DNA of 64,000 nucleotides from Pedobacter soli (GTDB taxonomy: Bacteria; Bacteroidota; Bacteroidia; Sphingobacteriales; Sphingobacteriaceae): assembly GCF_900101435.1 (NCBI RefSeq), contig NZ_FMZH01000003.1:310001-374000 (forward strand). Reading direction: 5' to 3'. Both the position numbers and the translations under genes were made by a program. Below are positions 26,803-34,123 of the stretch, piece after piece. Position 1 is the stretch's first letter, and the number at the start of each line of letters is the position of its first letter. The notes beneath the pieces are model-generated. The model searched no databases. It saw nothing but the letters and a program-made list of their open reading frames with translations, and was not told the origin of the DNA.

Positions 26803-28578
26803 TTAAACAGGAATATTAATCTGAATAATGGTACCCTCGTTTTTAACGCTATTGATTTCAAAGTTCCCATCGTAATAGTGAATCCGTTTTTCGATATTAT
26901 CTAAGCCAAAACCCTTGCTGATTTGCTGCATATCAAAACCAATCCCATCATCAACAAACTGAAAGTGATAGTGCTTGCTGTACTGATAAAACTCGAGGGT
27001 AATTAAGCCCGATTGACCGTGTTTGATGGCGTTATTAATGATTTCGAGCGAAATCAGGTACAAATCGTACACCCAGGGTTCATTTACCTTCTCTGGAAAA
27101 TCGTAACAAAAAAGCTCGATATTAGTATCGGTTAAGCCTGCATTTAAGGTCTTGAGCTGGCTTTGCAGGCTGGCCACCAAGGCGCCATCATCAAGTGCTT
27201 TTGGAAGTATTTTATGCGAAATATCCCTGATCTCTTCTGCCAGCTCACCAATAGTTTCTTTGGCCAGGTTAGCGTGCTCCATATCAAAAAGATGCATGAT
27301 GTAGGCAATTTTACTACCAACTCTATCATGTATAACATTGGCAATATTTCTGCGTTCGCGCAATTGCACTTCGTTAATCGTCTTCAACGAACTTTCTTTT
27401 TCAAAAATAATCTCCTGCATCAACTCATTATTCTTCAAAAAGATATCGATATAATTCCGGGATAAAACATAGCCGAACAAAAACACCTCGTACATGCTAA
27501 TGAACAGCATCCAGTTACTCCCAAGTGCGAACGGTATAATTTCGAAAGTTTTTAAAATTAGGCAGGCGCCCCAAACCAACTGTGGCAAAAAGGCAAATAA
27601 AGCATAAATACCCTGCGTTTTTTCGATTTTTACATGTGATAATGCCGACACAAAGAGCAAAACAATTGAAGCCAGAAAGATGATATAGCCCAGGATAAAA
27701 AAGTAGCGAAACTCAACATCCGGATAAAATACCAACAGAGACATGGAAATCACAACCAGCGAAAAATTAATGTAGTTGAAAACAAGCACAATTTTATGCT
27801 TGATGGGTTGATTTTCCTTCAGCTTTAGGAAATGATCGAGAAAAAAGCTGAGTGCGATGTACCAGACTGCCCCGACATAAACCCTGCCTTCGCTAAAAAA
27901 CCTGAACTCCGGAAACAAGATGTGTTTGGCAAAATTGGTGGTAATGGCCACATAACAGGCCGTGAGTATAGAGTAAGCGATATAGTAAAGGTACGATCGG
28001 TTCTTGGTCATGAAAAACAATATGCCGTTAATCATGAGCAGCAAAAAAACAACCCCCAGGAAAAAAGAGGTCAGGGTTATTTTCTGCGACGAGCGGGCTT
28101 CCAGTTCACTCTGGTTCTCTAAACTGTAATTGAAATCCAAATATGAAGTCAGTTTTTTTACCCTAACCCAAACTGTTTTCTCCTGATTGGGTTGCAAATT
28201 AAGCTCAAATGCCAGGGTTTCGATAAATGGACTCCGATTAGCCGTTCTGTCTCCAATGGTTTTAGTTAGCCCTGCATCGTAAAGCGTAAGGCTATCGATA
28301 TGGTTGTTGTTGAAACACAACCAGGTTTTAATCGGCTGCGATAGACTATTGTTCTTAAGGATAAACCTGCACCACACAGCTGCATTTTTATTGTAGCCAA
28401 TATTAACGGTATTTTGCGGGTTAAATGCAGCTAGCATGCTCGATGGAAGACCTTCCTGCCTCCAGGTAGAATTCGTATCTATGGCGTAGCCGGATGAAAT
28501 AGAAAGTTGTTTATTGATATTTTGTGCAAATGAGCAATAGGAGCATAGCAGCAGGCTAAAGAAGTAGATTATTCTCAT
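26803..28578 (-). CDS. Sensor histidine kinase with 7TMR-DISM input module
   Basis: About 591 residues. A signal peptide ends in SFAQ; an extracellular 7TMR-DISM domain spans about 25-165; seven membrane helices about 170-385; a short coiled region and the phospho-acceptor His419 (numbered from the first ATG at 28584) in NVIHDRVGSK follow; the C-terminal HATPase has N-box EIINNAIKHG, DDGIGFD and GFGLDNIEKR. The kinase is of the NarX/LytS-like HisKA_3 group. It overlaps the response regulator gene by about 23 bases, so the pair is translationally coupled. The DISM ligand may be a carbohydrate; this is known for few members only. Confidence 0.93.
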   Translation of the reverse strand: MRIIYFFSLLLCSYCSFAQNINKQLSISSGYAIDTNSTWRQEGLPSSMLAAFNPQNTVNIGYNKNAAVWCRFILKNNSLSQPIKTWLCFNNNHIDSLTLYDAGLTKTIGDRTANRSPFIETLAFELNLQPNQEKTVWVRVKKLTSYLDFNYSLENQSELEARSSQKITLTSFFLGVVFLLLMINGILFFMTKNRSYLYYIAYSILTACYVAITTNFAKHILFPEFRFFSEGRVYVGAVWYIALSFFLDHFLKLKENQPIKHKIVLVFNYINFSLVVISMSLLVFYPDVEFRYFFILGYIIFLASIVLLFVSALSHVKIEKTQGIYALFAFLPQLVWGACLILKTFEIIPFALGSNWMLFISMYEVFLFGYVLSRNYIDIFLKNNELMQEIIFEKESSLKTINEVQLRERRNIANVIHDRVGSKIAYIMHLFDMEHANLAKETIGELAEEIRDISHKILPKALDDGALVASLQSQLKTLNAGLTDTNIELFCYDFPEKVNEPWVYDLYLISLEIINNAIKHGQSGLITLEFYQYSKHYHFQFVDDGIGFDMQQISKGFGLDNIEKRIHYYDGNFEINSVKNEGTIIQINIPV

Positions 28579-29191
28579 GAGCAAATTTGATGAGCGAACT
28601 GCTGTTGCTGATTTCCAGTTTCCGGTGGATGTTTTTCCGGTGGGTGGTAACAGTTGTTATACTGATAAACAGCACATCAGCAATTTCTTTACTAGTAAGT
28701 CCTTTTATAATTAATTTAATAATTTCCTTTTCCTGTTTAGAAATCCTGAATTTATTGATAATCGGGTTATCCATAGTGCTGTACACACTATTGCCCTGTT
28801 TATAATTTTTGTTGGTATAAAATTCCTTGCTTTTACCCGCTTCTATAACCTCAATCAGCTCTTCGGCCGGGGTTTCTTTTTTCAGGAAAGCATCAACACC
28901 CAGTTTCTTAGCCTTCTGGATCAGAAAATCTTCGTAATAAGCAGTAAGGATAATCGTTTTTGTATTTTTTAATTGAGATTTGAGTTCTTCGAGCAGTAAA
29001 AAGCCATCGTTATGGTTAATATTTAAATCACAAATAAAAACATCGGCTGTGTGTTGTATTAAATGTTGCCTGCACGAGTGCACATCGCTAAATTTAAAAA
29101 TGCAATAGTTGTTTCCGGTGTTTTTAAGCAATTCTGAAATACCATTTAAAAAAAGTAAATGGTCATCACAAATAACGATCTGTTTTGGCAT
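28556..29191 (-). CDS. NarL/LuxR-type response regulator
   Basis: 211 residues. The receiver domain spans about 1-120 with acidic pocket Asp9-Asp10, phosphorylation site Asp55 (FICDLNI) and Lys in DAFLKKE. The LuxR helix-turn-helix is at the C-terminus (ISKQEKEIIKLIIKGLTSKEIADVLF, then TVTTHRKNIHRKLEI, in two pieces). It is the first gene of a pair with the histidine kinase, which overlaps its end. The target genes are unknown. The pair sits between trmD and rplS, which are unrelated in function, so it is probably an insertion into that gene order. Confidence 0.95.
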   Translation of the reverse strand: MPKQIVICDDHLLFLNGISELLKNTGNNYCIFKFSDVHSCRQHLIQHTADVFICDLNINHNDGFLLLEELKSQLKNTKTIILTAYYEDFLIQKAKKLGVDAFLKKETPAEELIEVIEAGKSKEFYTNKNYKQGNSVYSTMDNPIINKFRISKQEKEIIKLIIKGLTSKEIADVLFISITTVTTHRKNIHRKLEISNSSSLIKFAHENNLLL

Positions 29192-29215
29192 AAAAGGAGG
29201 TTGAACGCAAGTCTC

Positions 29216-29250
29216 CTAAAATAGCACAATGCCCGATTATTTACAACAAA
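29216..29250 (-). promoter_or_regulatory. Possible promoter of the response regulator gene
   Basis: On the minus strand TTTG (29250-29247), 23 bases, then TATTTTAG (29223-29216) resembles the Bacteroidota consensus with one mismatch in the -7 box. The ATG is 25 bases downstream. Confidence 0.35.
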
Positions 29251-29344
29251 TTCTCTATTTTCCTATTTGCTAAAATAGTAGGGCACAGGGAAGTACGCAA
29301 TACCCATTAAAGGGTATTTTTATCAGGTATAAACCGCATGCGAC

Positions 29345-30019
29345 TTATTCAAGCAAATCAGGACGACGTGTTTTGGTACGCTCGAGCGCCTGTTCGTGCC
29401 TCCATTCGTTTACTTTGGCTTCGTGGCCACTTAATAAAACATCGGGCACTTTATGTCCGCGCCAATCGGCTGGCCGCGTGTATACAGGAGCATCAAGTAA
29501 TTCTCCCTGAAAACTATCGGATAGCGCCGAGGTTTCATCATTTAACACGCCAGGAATTAAGCGTACTACGGCATCAACAACAATAGCCGCAGGGAGCTCG
29601 CCACCGCTTAAAACATAATCGCCAACAGAGATCTCTCTGGTTACAAATATATCTCTGATGCGTTGATCTATACCCTTGTAATGGCCGCAAAGGATAATGA
29701 TGTTCTTTTTAATAGAAAGCTCGTTGGCCGTGCTCTGATTTAGCGTAACACCATCAGGGCTCATAAAAATAATTTCATCGTACTCCCTTTCAGACTGAAG
29801 TTTTTCAATACAGGCAGCAAAAGGTTCGATACTCATCACCATACCACTGCCACCACCATACTGATAGTCATCTACACTTTTTTGTTTGTTGGTAGCATAA
29901 TCACGCAAATTATGCACTACAATTTCGGCGATCCCTTTTTTCTGCGCACGATGCAAAATAGAGTGAGCAAAAGGACTTTCCAGCAAGGCAGGTAAAACAG
30001 TTATAATATCGAAACGCAT
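29345..30019 (-). CDS. trmD: tRNA (guanine-37-N1)-methyltransferase TrmD
   Basis: Methylates G37 next to the anticodon, preventing +1 frameshifts; an essential SPOUT-class enzyme. 224 residues. Signatures: [38 protein letters not shown] and the trefoil-knot SAM site [12 protein letters not shown]. It keeps the common order rpsP, rimM, trmD, rplS but is separated from rimM by two non-ribosomal genes and from rplS by a two-component system. The gap to the upstream DUF4419 gene is 56 bases, so read-through from rimM is possible. Confidence 0.98.
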   Translation of the reverse strand: MRFDIITVLPALLESPFAHSILHRAQKKGIAEIVVHNLRDYATNKQKSVDDYQYGGGSGMVMSIEPFAACIEKLQSEREYDEIIFMSPDGVTLNQSTANELSIKKNIIILCGHYKGIDQRIRDIFVTREISVGDYVLSGGELPAAIVVDAVVRLIPGVLNDETSALSDSFQGELLDAPVYTRPADWRGHKVPDVLLSGHEAKVNEWRHEQALERTKTRRPDLLE

Positions 30020-30075
30020 AGCGCAAAGGTAAGTCTTTAGTCTGATTCTTTAAACCAAAGTAGGTTTTTACCTTA

Positions 30076-31407
30076 TCACTTCAGCTCTGGCCCTTTATCG
30101 TTGATAATAATCTGCGTTTTGGGAAAAAGCTTAGAAATCCGTTTTTCTTCTTCTTCGGTTATCCTGCCGTATAATTTCAAGGTTAAAATGCTCACCTCAG
30201 CCAATTGATCGGGTATTTTAATCTGATTTTTAAAGCTAAGCTCGAGCACGCGCAGGTTTTTAGCGTTATACACTTCACTGGGTATCTCGGTAATATTATA
30301 AACACTCAATGCATCAGATTTACTCATGGGGCCACCACCTATTACTGGTGCACTAATGGCCCATCCAATTTCTGGCTTTAATGAAAAATCATTTTTATTT
30401 TGTTTTAAACCAACAAAACCAGCCCAAAACTCCATGTTGTAGGTCTTGCCATCTTCTTTATTCTCCAACACAAACGGAACCTTTACCAGCTCAGAAGCCA
30501 ACCCGCCGATATCAGAAACAGGTTTAAAATTGGTTTTAAGCCCTTTTTTATTGTATGGAAAAAGCTTGGTAATCCAGCCATCAATGGTGTTAATGGTGCC
30601 GTAAGCTTTGGTGGTATGTACTTTAATCATATTCATCCAAAACTCGTTATTTGGCTTACCCTTTTTAGCCTGGATAATTTCCTTTACAATTGGCTCAAGT
30701 TCCGTTGTCCACCAGCTTAAATCGTATTGTTTAATAAATTTTATTTTTTGGAGTACCTTTTCCCAGTCATCCACCGTTCCTTCTAAGGTTACCTTTGGGA
30801 TACCACAGCCAATTAAAATAACCTGGTAAACAAAGTAAGATTTCATACCGTCCATCAGTGTAATTTCCGATGCGATTTTGGTAGTAGGGGTGGTTGTACT
30901 GAAATCAGCTGTTAAATTTTTAACAAATTTCTTCCCGGCAAACACGCTTATCTGCTGATTAAACTGAGGAAAAAGCGCTTCCCAATTGCTATTGGGGTTA
31001 CCAAGTTTGATGTCGTTAGCGATCACGGTCAGCACTTTTTTACCTTCAAAATCAACCAGCTTAGACCTTAAAGCCTCCCTGTTCTGATCAATATGCCGCG
31101 CAAAACCCTGACTGATGAGCAACCAAATCATATCAGGCGATAAAACCACCGGCCTGTGATCTTTATAGGCATTAAATAAACCGGTTAAAAAAGGATGATC
31201 CTGATAAAACACCAGGCTATCGGGCAGGGGAGAAGTTTTTTCAAAAATACTGCGGTAAAAATCCGGGAGGTTTTTAGTTGCTGTTTCGGGAAGTAATTTT
31301 TCGGGAAGGGATAGTTTTTCAATTTCTACAACAGTGGCTTGCTGAGCATGTGTGGCTGCACCAAATGCGGCAAAAAAGATAGTTGAGAGGTATAATTTTC
31401 TGATCAT
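30076..31407 (-). CDS. DUF4419 domain protein, exported
   Basis: A 443-residue protein with a signal peptide ending in THAQ (about 22 residues), placing it in the periplasm or at the surface. The central region is DUF4419 (LTGLFNAYKDHRPVVLSPD, MIWLLISQGFARHID, and the segment WWTTELEPIVKEIIQAKKGK). This family is known mostly from fungi and scattered bacteria and has no established activity. The C-terminal 70 residues resemble a single leucine-rich-repeat-like stretch (ITEIPSEVYNAKNLRVLELS). It lies between rimM and trmD with another exported protein. A horizontal origin is possible but not shown. Confidence 0.85.
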   Translation of the reverse strand: MIRKLYLSTIFFAAFGAATHAQQATVVEIEKLSLPEKLLPETATKNLPDFYRSIFEKTSPLPDSLVFYQDHPFLTGLFNAYKDHRPVVLSPDMIWLLISQGFARHIDQNREALRSKLVDFEGKKVLTVIANDIKLGNPNSNWEALFPQFNQQISVFAGKKFVKNLTADFSTTTPTTKIASEITLMDGMKSYFVYQVILIGCGIPKVTLEGTVDDWEKVLQKIKFIKQYDLSWWTTELEPIVKEIIQAKKGKPNNEFWMNMIKVHTTKAYGTINTIDGWITKLFPYNKKGLKTNFKPVSDIGGLASELVKVPFVLENKEDGKTYNMEFWAGFVGLKQNKNDFSLKPEIGWAISAPVIGGGPMSKSDALSVYNITEIPSEVYNAKNLRVLELSFKNQIKIPDQLAEVSILTLKLYGRITEEEEKRISKLFPKTQIIINDKGPELK

Positions 31408-31476
31408 AACATCGGGGTTTAAGTTATGATGCAGATTAATGCAATTTCCATAATGAGCGCGCCCGTTTTTCTCCTT

Positions 31477-32079
31477 TTAAACTGTCCACTGGTCGTGAAT
31501 AACGGCAACGAGGTAATAGGCATTGTTGTATTTTTTAAACACAAACCTCAGACTGGTCCAATCTAAGCCCCTGTACTTTTCGTCAAAACCTTTAAAATGA
31601 TATTCGGTAAAATGAAGTTGCGGGTAGGTGTCTTTCAGATTATCGATCGAATTGCCTTTACCTATAATGCTATCATAGCTTTTTTGCGGGGCATGCAAAT
31701 AATCGGCGTTGTAAATAAACTTATCGACATAGGCTTTTACCCTGATCTTGATGGCTTCACCGCTACCATCTACATGGCCCCAGGTTAAAATCCAGTTCCG
31801 GGTTATGGCTTCAAGAAAGTCTTTGGCTAATACTTGTTTATGCGTAGGGTCGATAAAGCCATAAGGCGAGAACCGAACGCCCTCTGTGGGATGAAACAGC
31901 GCAGCAAAAGCTTCGTAATCTTTGGCCTGCAAAGCCGTTAATGCTTTTAAGCCCACGGCTTCAATTGAATCCTGCTGAGTTGCCTGCCGTATTTTTACAG
32001 CCTGTACAGTTTTATTTTCTTTACGGTTACAGCCTACAGTTAGTAGTAAGGCAATAATTAAAATAGATAAGCACCTCAT
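31477..32079 (-). CDS. Lipoprotein of unknown function, possibly NTF2-like
   Basis: A 200-residue protein with a lipoprotein signal (LLTVGC, Cys17). The rest could adopt an NTF2/SnoaL-like alpha-beta fold: helix around VGLKALTALQAKDYEAFAAL, a FHPTEGVRFSPYG strand pair and a C-terminal sheet (RGLDWTSLRFVFKKYNN, YYLVAVIHDQWTV). This is inference from pattern only. It lies 43 bases after rimM and 69 before DUF4419, so it may be read with both. Confidence 0.75.
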   Translation of the reverse strand: MRCLSILIIALLLTVGCNRKENKTVQAVKIRQATQQDSIEAVGLKALTALQAKDYEAFAALFHPTEGVRFSPYGFIDPTHKQVLAKDFLEAITRNWILTWGHVDGSGEAIKIRVKAYVDKFIYNADYLHAPQKSYDSIIGKGNSIDNLKDTYPQLHFTEYHFKGFDEKYRGLDWTSLRFVFKKYNNAYYLVAVIHDQWTV

Positions 32080-32122
32080 AAGAGGTAAAACGGAAATCAG
32101 GCTTAAAAAGTTTCTGCGGGGT

Positions 32123-32650
32123 CTATTTCTCTAAATAAACGTCCAACAATCCTTCCGGCAAATCAAGCGTTAAAATCTTTTCTTCATCATCGATTTCAAC
32201 AATAAAATCTTCATTTAAAGGGAAAAGAATTTCAGTTTCCTGATAAAACACAGTAGCCACAAACTGTTGGGGGTATTCGTTAACCTCTAAAATTTCGCCC
32301 AGTTCGCCAAGCGATTCATCAACAGCCATAAAGCCTTTCAAATCGGTATAGAAGAATTCGTTTTCATCGCGCTCAGGCATTTGCGCTATGGGCAGGTATA
32401 ATTTCTTTTTTAGCAAAGGCTGGGCTTTGTCAATATGATCTACATCATCGAAGTTAAAATAACCCGTTTTATTGGCTTGGAGCTTGGCCGACGCCACGAA
32501 GTAAGGTACCAGTTTACCGTTCATATCTGCAAAAACCACATCAAAATCGAGTTGTTCATAATCGTCGTATTCGAAAAATACCTGAACTTCTCCTTTTAAA
32601 CCTCTTGTTTTTGTAACGTAACCAACGTAAAATGCTTCTTCGTGTTTCAT
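32123..32650 (-). CDS. rimM: Ribosome maturation factor RimM
   Basis: Assists maturation of the 30S subunit head, binding S19. 175 residues from the ATG at 32650; an upstream in-frame ATG at 32683 would add 11 residues without family support. The N-terminal RimM domain contains YVGYVTKTRGLKGEVQVFF; the C-terminal PRC-barrel has LKGFMAVDESLGELGEILEV and the end LDLPEGLLDVYLEK. It is downstream of rpsP but behind a strong terminator and a palindromic repeat, so it needs its own promoter. Confidence 0.95.
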   Translation of the reverse strand: MKHEEAFYVGYVTKTRGLKGEVQVFFEYDDYEQLDFDVVFADMNGKLVPYFVASAKLQANKTGYFNFDDVDHIDKAQPLLKKKLYLPIAQMPERDENEFFYTDLKGFMAVDESLGELGEILEVNEYPQQFVATVFYQETEILFPLNEDFIVEIDDEEKILTLDLPEGLLDVYLEK

Positions 32651-32703
32651 GTCTTTTTTATTGTCATCCCTGAGATCAATCAATCACATCTTCAAAAAAG
32701 AAG

Positions 32704-32733
32704 ATCGTCATTCCCACGAAAGTGGGAATCTTA
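32704..32733. repeat. Intergenic palindromic element of the ATCGTCATT..AATCTY type
   Basis: ATCGTCATT at 32704-32712, a perfect 8-pair hairpin ATTCCCAC/GTGGGAAT (32710-32717 with 32722-32729) with GAAA loop, and AATCTT at the right end. It lies in the leader region of rimM. An additional 6-pair hairpin (ATCTTC/GAAGAT at 32688-32705) abuts it. Confidence 0.65.
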
Positions 32734-32782
32734 ATACTTATTGCTTAAAAAGAAATTATGCTCTGGATGGTAATTTTAGTTA

Positions 32783-32820
32783 AAAAAATAGCGTTCCGGA
32801 TTTCGGAACGCTATTTTTTT
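32783..32820 (-). terminator. Strong terminator between rpsP and rimM
   Basis: TAGCGTTCCG (32789-32798) pairs perfectly with CGGAACGCTA (32804-32813) with a 5-base loop; A and T runs flank both sides, so it can act in both directions. It lies 18 bases after the rpsP stop codon and separates rpsP from rimM. Confidence 0.92.
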
Positions 32821-32837
32821 GAAACGGAATAATTTAA

Positions 32838-33398
32838 TTATTCTGCTCCTTCTTCTTTAGTAGCTTCTGCTGCAGGAGCTTCTTCAATTGCTTCAGCTTC
32901 AACAGCTGGAGCTTCTTCTTCAACAACCTCTTCTACAACCGGTGCATTTTTAGCTGCGATTGCTGCTGCTTTTTCTTCTTTTTTCTTAGCCTCTGCTGCT
33001 AATGCTGCTTTACGCGCATCTGCTTTAGAAGTAGCTAAACCTGCTGTTTTACCAGAGATTTTGTCTGCTTTAGCTTCTAACCATGCTGCAAATTTAGCGT
33101 CAGCTTGTTCTTGAGTTAAAGCACCTTTTTTAACACCACCTTCTAAGTGTTTTTTGTATAAAACACCTTTGTAAGAAAGAATTGCACGGGCAGTATCAGT
33201 TGGCTCAGCACCATTGTTTACCCAGGCAAGTGTTTTTTCGAAGTTAATTTCGATAGTAGCAGGATTGGTGTTTGGGTTGTAAGAACCTAAACGCTCAATA
33301 AATTTACCATCACGTGGAGCACGAGAATCTGCTACCACTACGTGGAAAAAAGGTTTTCCTTTTTTCCCGAATCTTTGCAATCTGATTTTAGTTGCCAT
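32838..33398 (-). CDS. rpsP: 30S ribosomal protein S16 with long C-terminal extension
   Basis: 186 residues. The first 80 residues are the S16 core ([38 protein letters not shown]). A middle segment to about 130 and an Ala/Lys/Glu-rich tail follow, ending in repeated EEAPA-type acidic motifs. The extension roughly doubles the Escherichia coli length (82) and is common in Bacteroidota. It is first of the rpsP-rimM-trmD-rplS order but terminates on its own hairpin. Confidence 0.98.
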   Translation of the reverse strand: MATKIRLQRFGKKGKPFFHVVVADSRAPRDGKFIERLGSYNPNTNPATIEINFEKTLAWVNNGAEPTDTARAILSYKGVLYKKHLEGGVKKGALTQEQADAKFAAWLEAKADKISGKTAGLATSKADARKAALAAEAKKKEEKAAAIAAKNAPVVEEVVEEEAPAVEAEAIEEAPAAEATKEEGAE

Positions 33399-33454
33399 TT
33401 CTTTTTGTATTTATGTATTCAACATAGTTCCCGGAGCTACATGCTGCGGGGCTG

Positions 33455-33462
33455 CAAAGATA
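33455..33462 (-). promoter_or_regulatory. -7 element of the rpsP promoter
   Basis: Minus-strand TATCTTTG (33462-33455), followed by GC, matches TAnnTTTG exactly. The leader to the rpsP ATG is about 50 bases. No clean TTTG lies upstream, only T-rich sequence. Confidence 0.5.
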
Positions 33463-33499
33463 AGTAAAATACTGTAAATTAAAAACATACTTTAATTTC

Positions 33500-33533
33500 T
33501 TTGTTTTCTGGATATTTACGACCAAAATATTTG
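33500..33533 (+). promoter_or_regulatory. Probable promoter of the 5'(3')-nucleotidase gene
   Basis: TTTG at 33500-33503, a 22-base spacer and AATATTTG at 33526-33533 (one mismatch to TAnnTTTG). The ATG at 33546 lies 12 bases downstream. Confidence 0.4.
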
Positions 33534-33545
33534 CTGCTACAAAAA

Positions 33546-34064
33546 ATGAAAAGAATTGCGATTGACATGGACGAGGTAATTGCCGACGCCCTCGGAAAAT
33601 TTATTAAACTCTATAACCGCGACTACAGCGTTCCACTAGATTTAAAAATAGAAGCCGGGAACGAAATTTACCACCACGTTCCGCAAGAAGTTAATCAAAA
33701 ATGGTTCGAATACATTAACGAGCCTGGCTTCTTTCGTGACATGGAGGTAATTCCTGATAGTCAGCGCGTTATTAAAGCCCTTCAGGAAAAGTACGATGTG
33801 TATATTGTTTCGGCAGCTATGGAATTCCGCAATTCGCTGGTTGATAAATATGATTGGATGGCCGAACATTTCCCTTTCATTGATTGGCAGCACATTATGT
33901 TCTGTGGCAATAAAATTGTTGAGGTAGACATCCTGATCGACCGCATTAAAAATTTTGTTGGATTTAAAGGCCGGCCGCTATTATTTACCTCTCCCCACAA
34001 CTTACTCATTACCCAATACGAACGCGTAAACACCTGGGAAGAAGTAGCAGGCTTGCTGCTTTAA
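33546..34064 (+). CDS. 5'(3')-deoxyribonucleotidase-like HAD phosphatase
   Basis: A 172-residue HAD-fold phosphatase, related to mitochondrial/cytosolic 5'(3')-deoxyribonucleotidase (NT5C). It starts MKRIAIDMDEVIADA, where the DxD nucleophile and acid are plain; an in-frame ATG at 33501 lies inside the promoter and is rejected. Thr/Ser of motif II lies in YIVSAAMEF, and the acidic motif IV region is VDILIDRIKNFVGF. It would dephosphorylate deoxynucleotides and so tune dNTP pools. It is divergent from rpsP. Confidence 0.9.
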   Translation: MKRIAIDMDEVIADALGKFIKLYNRDYSVPLDLKIEAGNEIYHHVPQEVNQKWFEYINEPGFFRDMEVIPDSQRVIKALQEKYDVYIVSAAMEFRNSLVDKYDWMAEHFPFIDWQHIMFCGNKIVEVDILIDRIKNFVGFKGRPLLFTSPHNLLITQYERVNTWEEVAGLLL

Positions 34065-34123
34065 TTTAATAAAGCAACAAGCTAGTCTTGTCTGTGTAAT
34101 TTCATTAACCGGTGCAATTTCAG

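Noticed and set aside
29299..29318. Hairpin AATACCC/GGGTATT with a T run downstream of trmD
   Set aside because: The T run is on the plus strand, but trmD and its neighbours are transcribed on the minus strand, so it is in the wrong orientation to end them.
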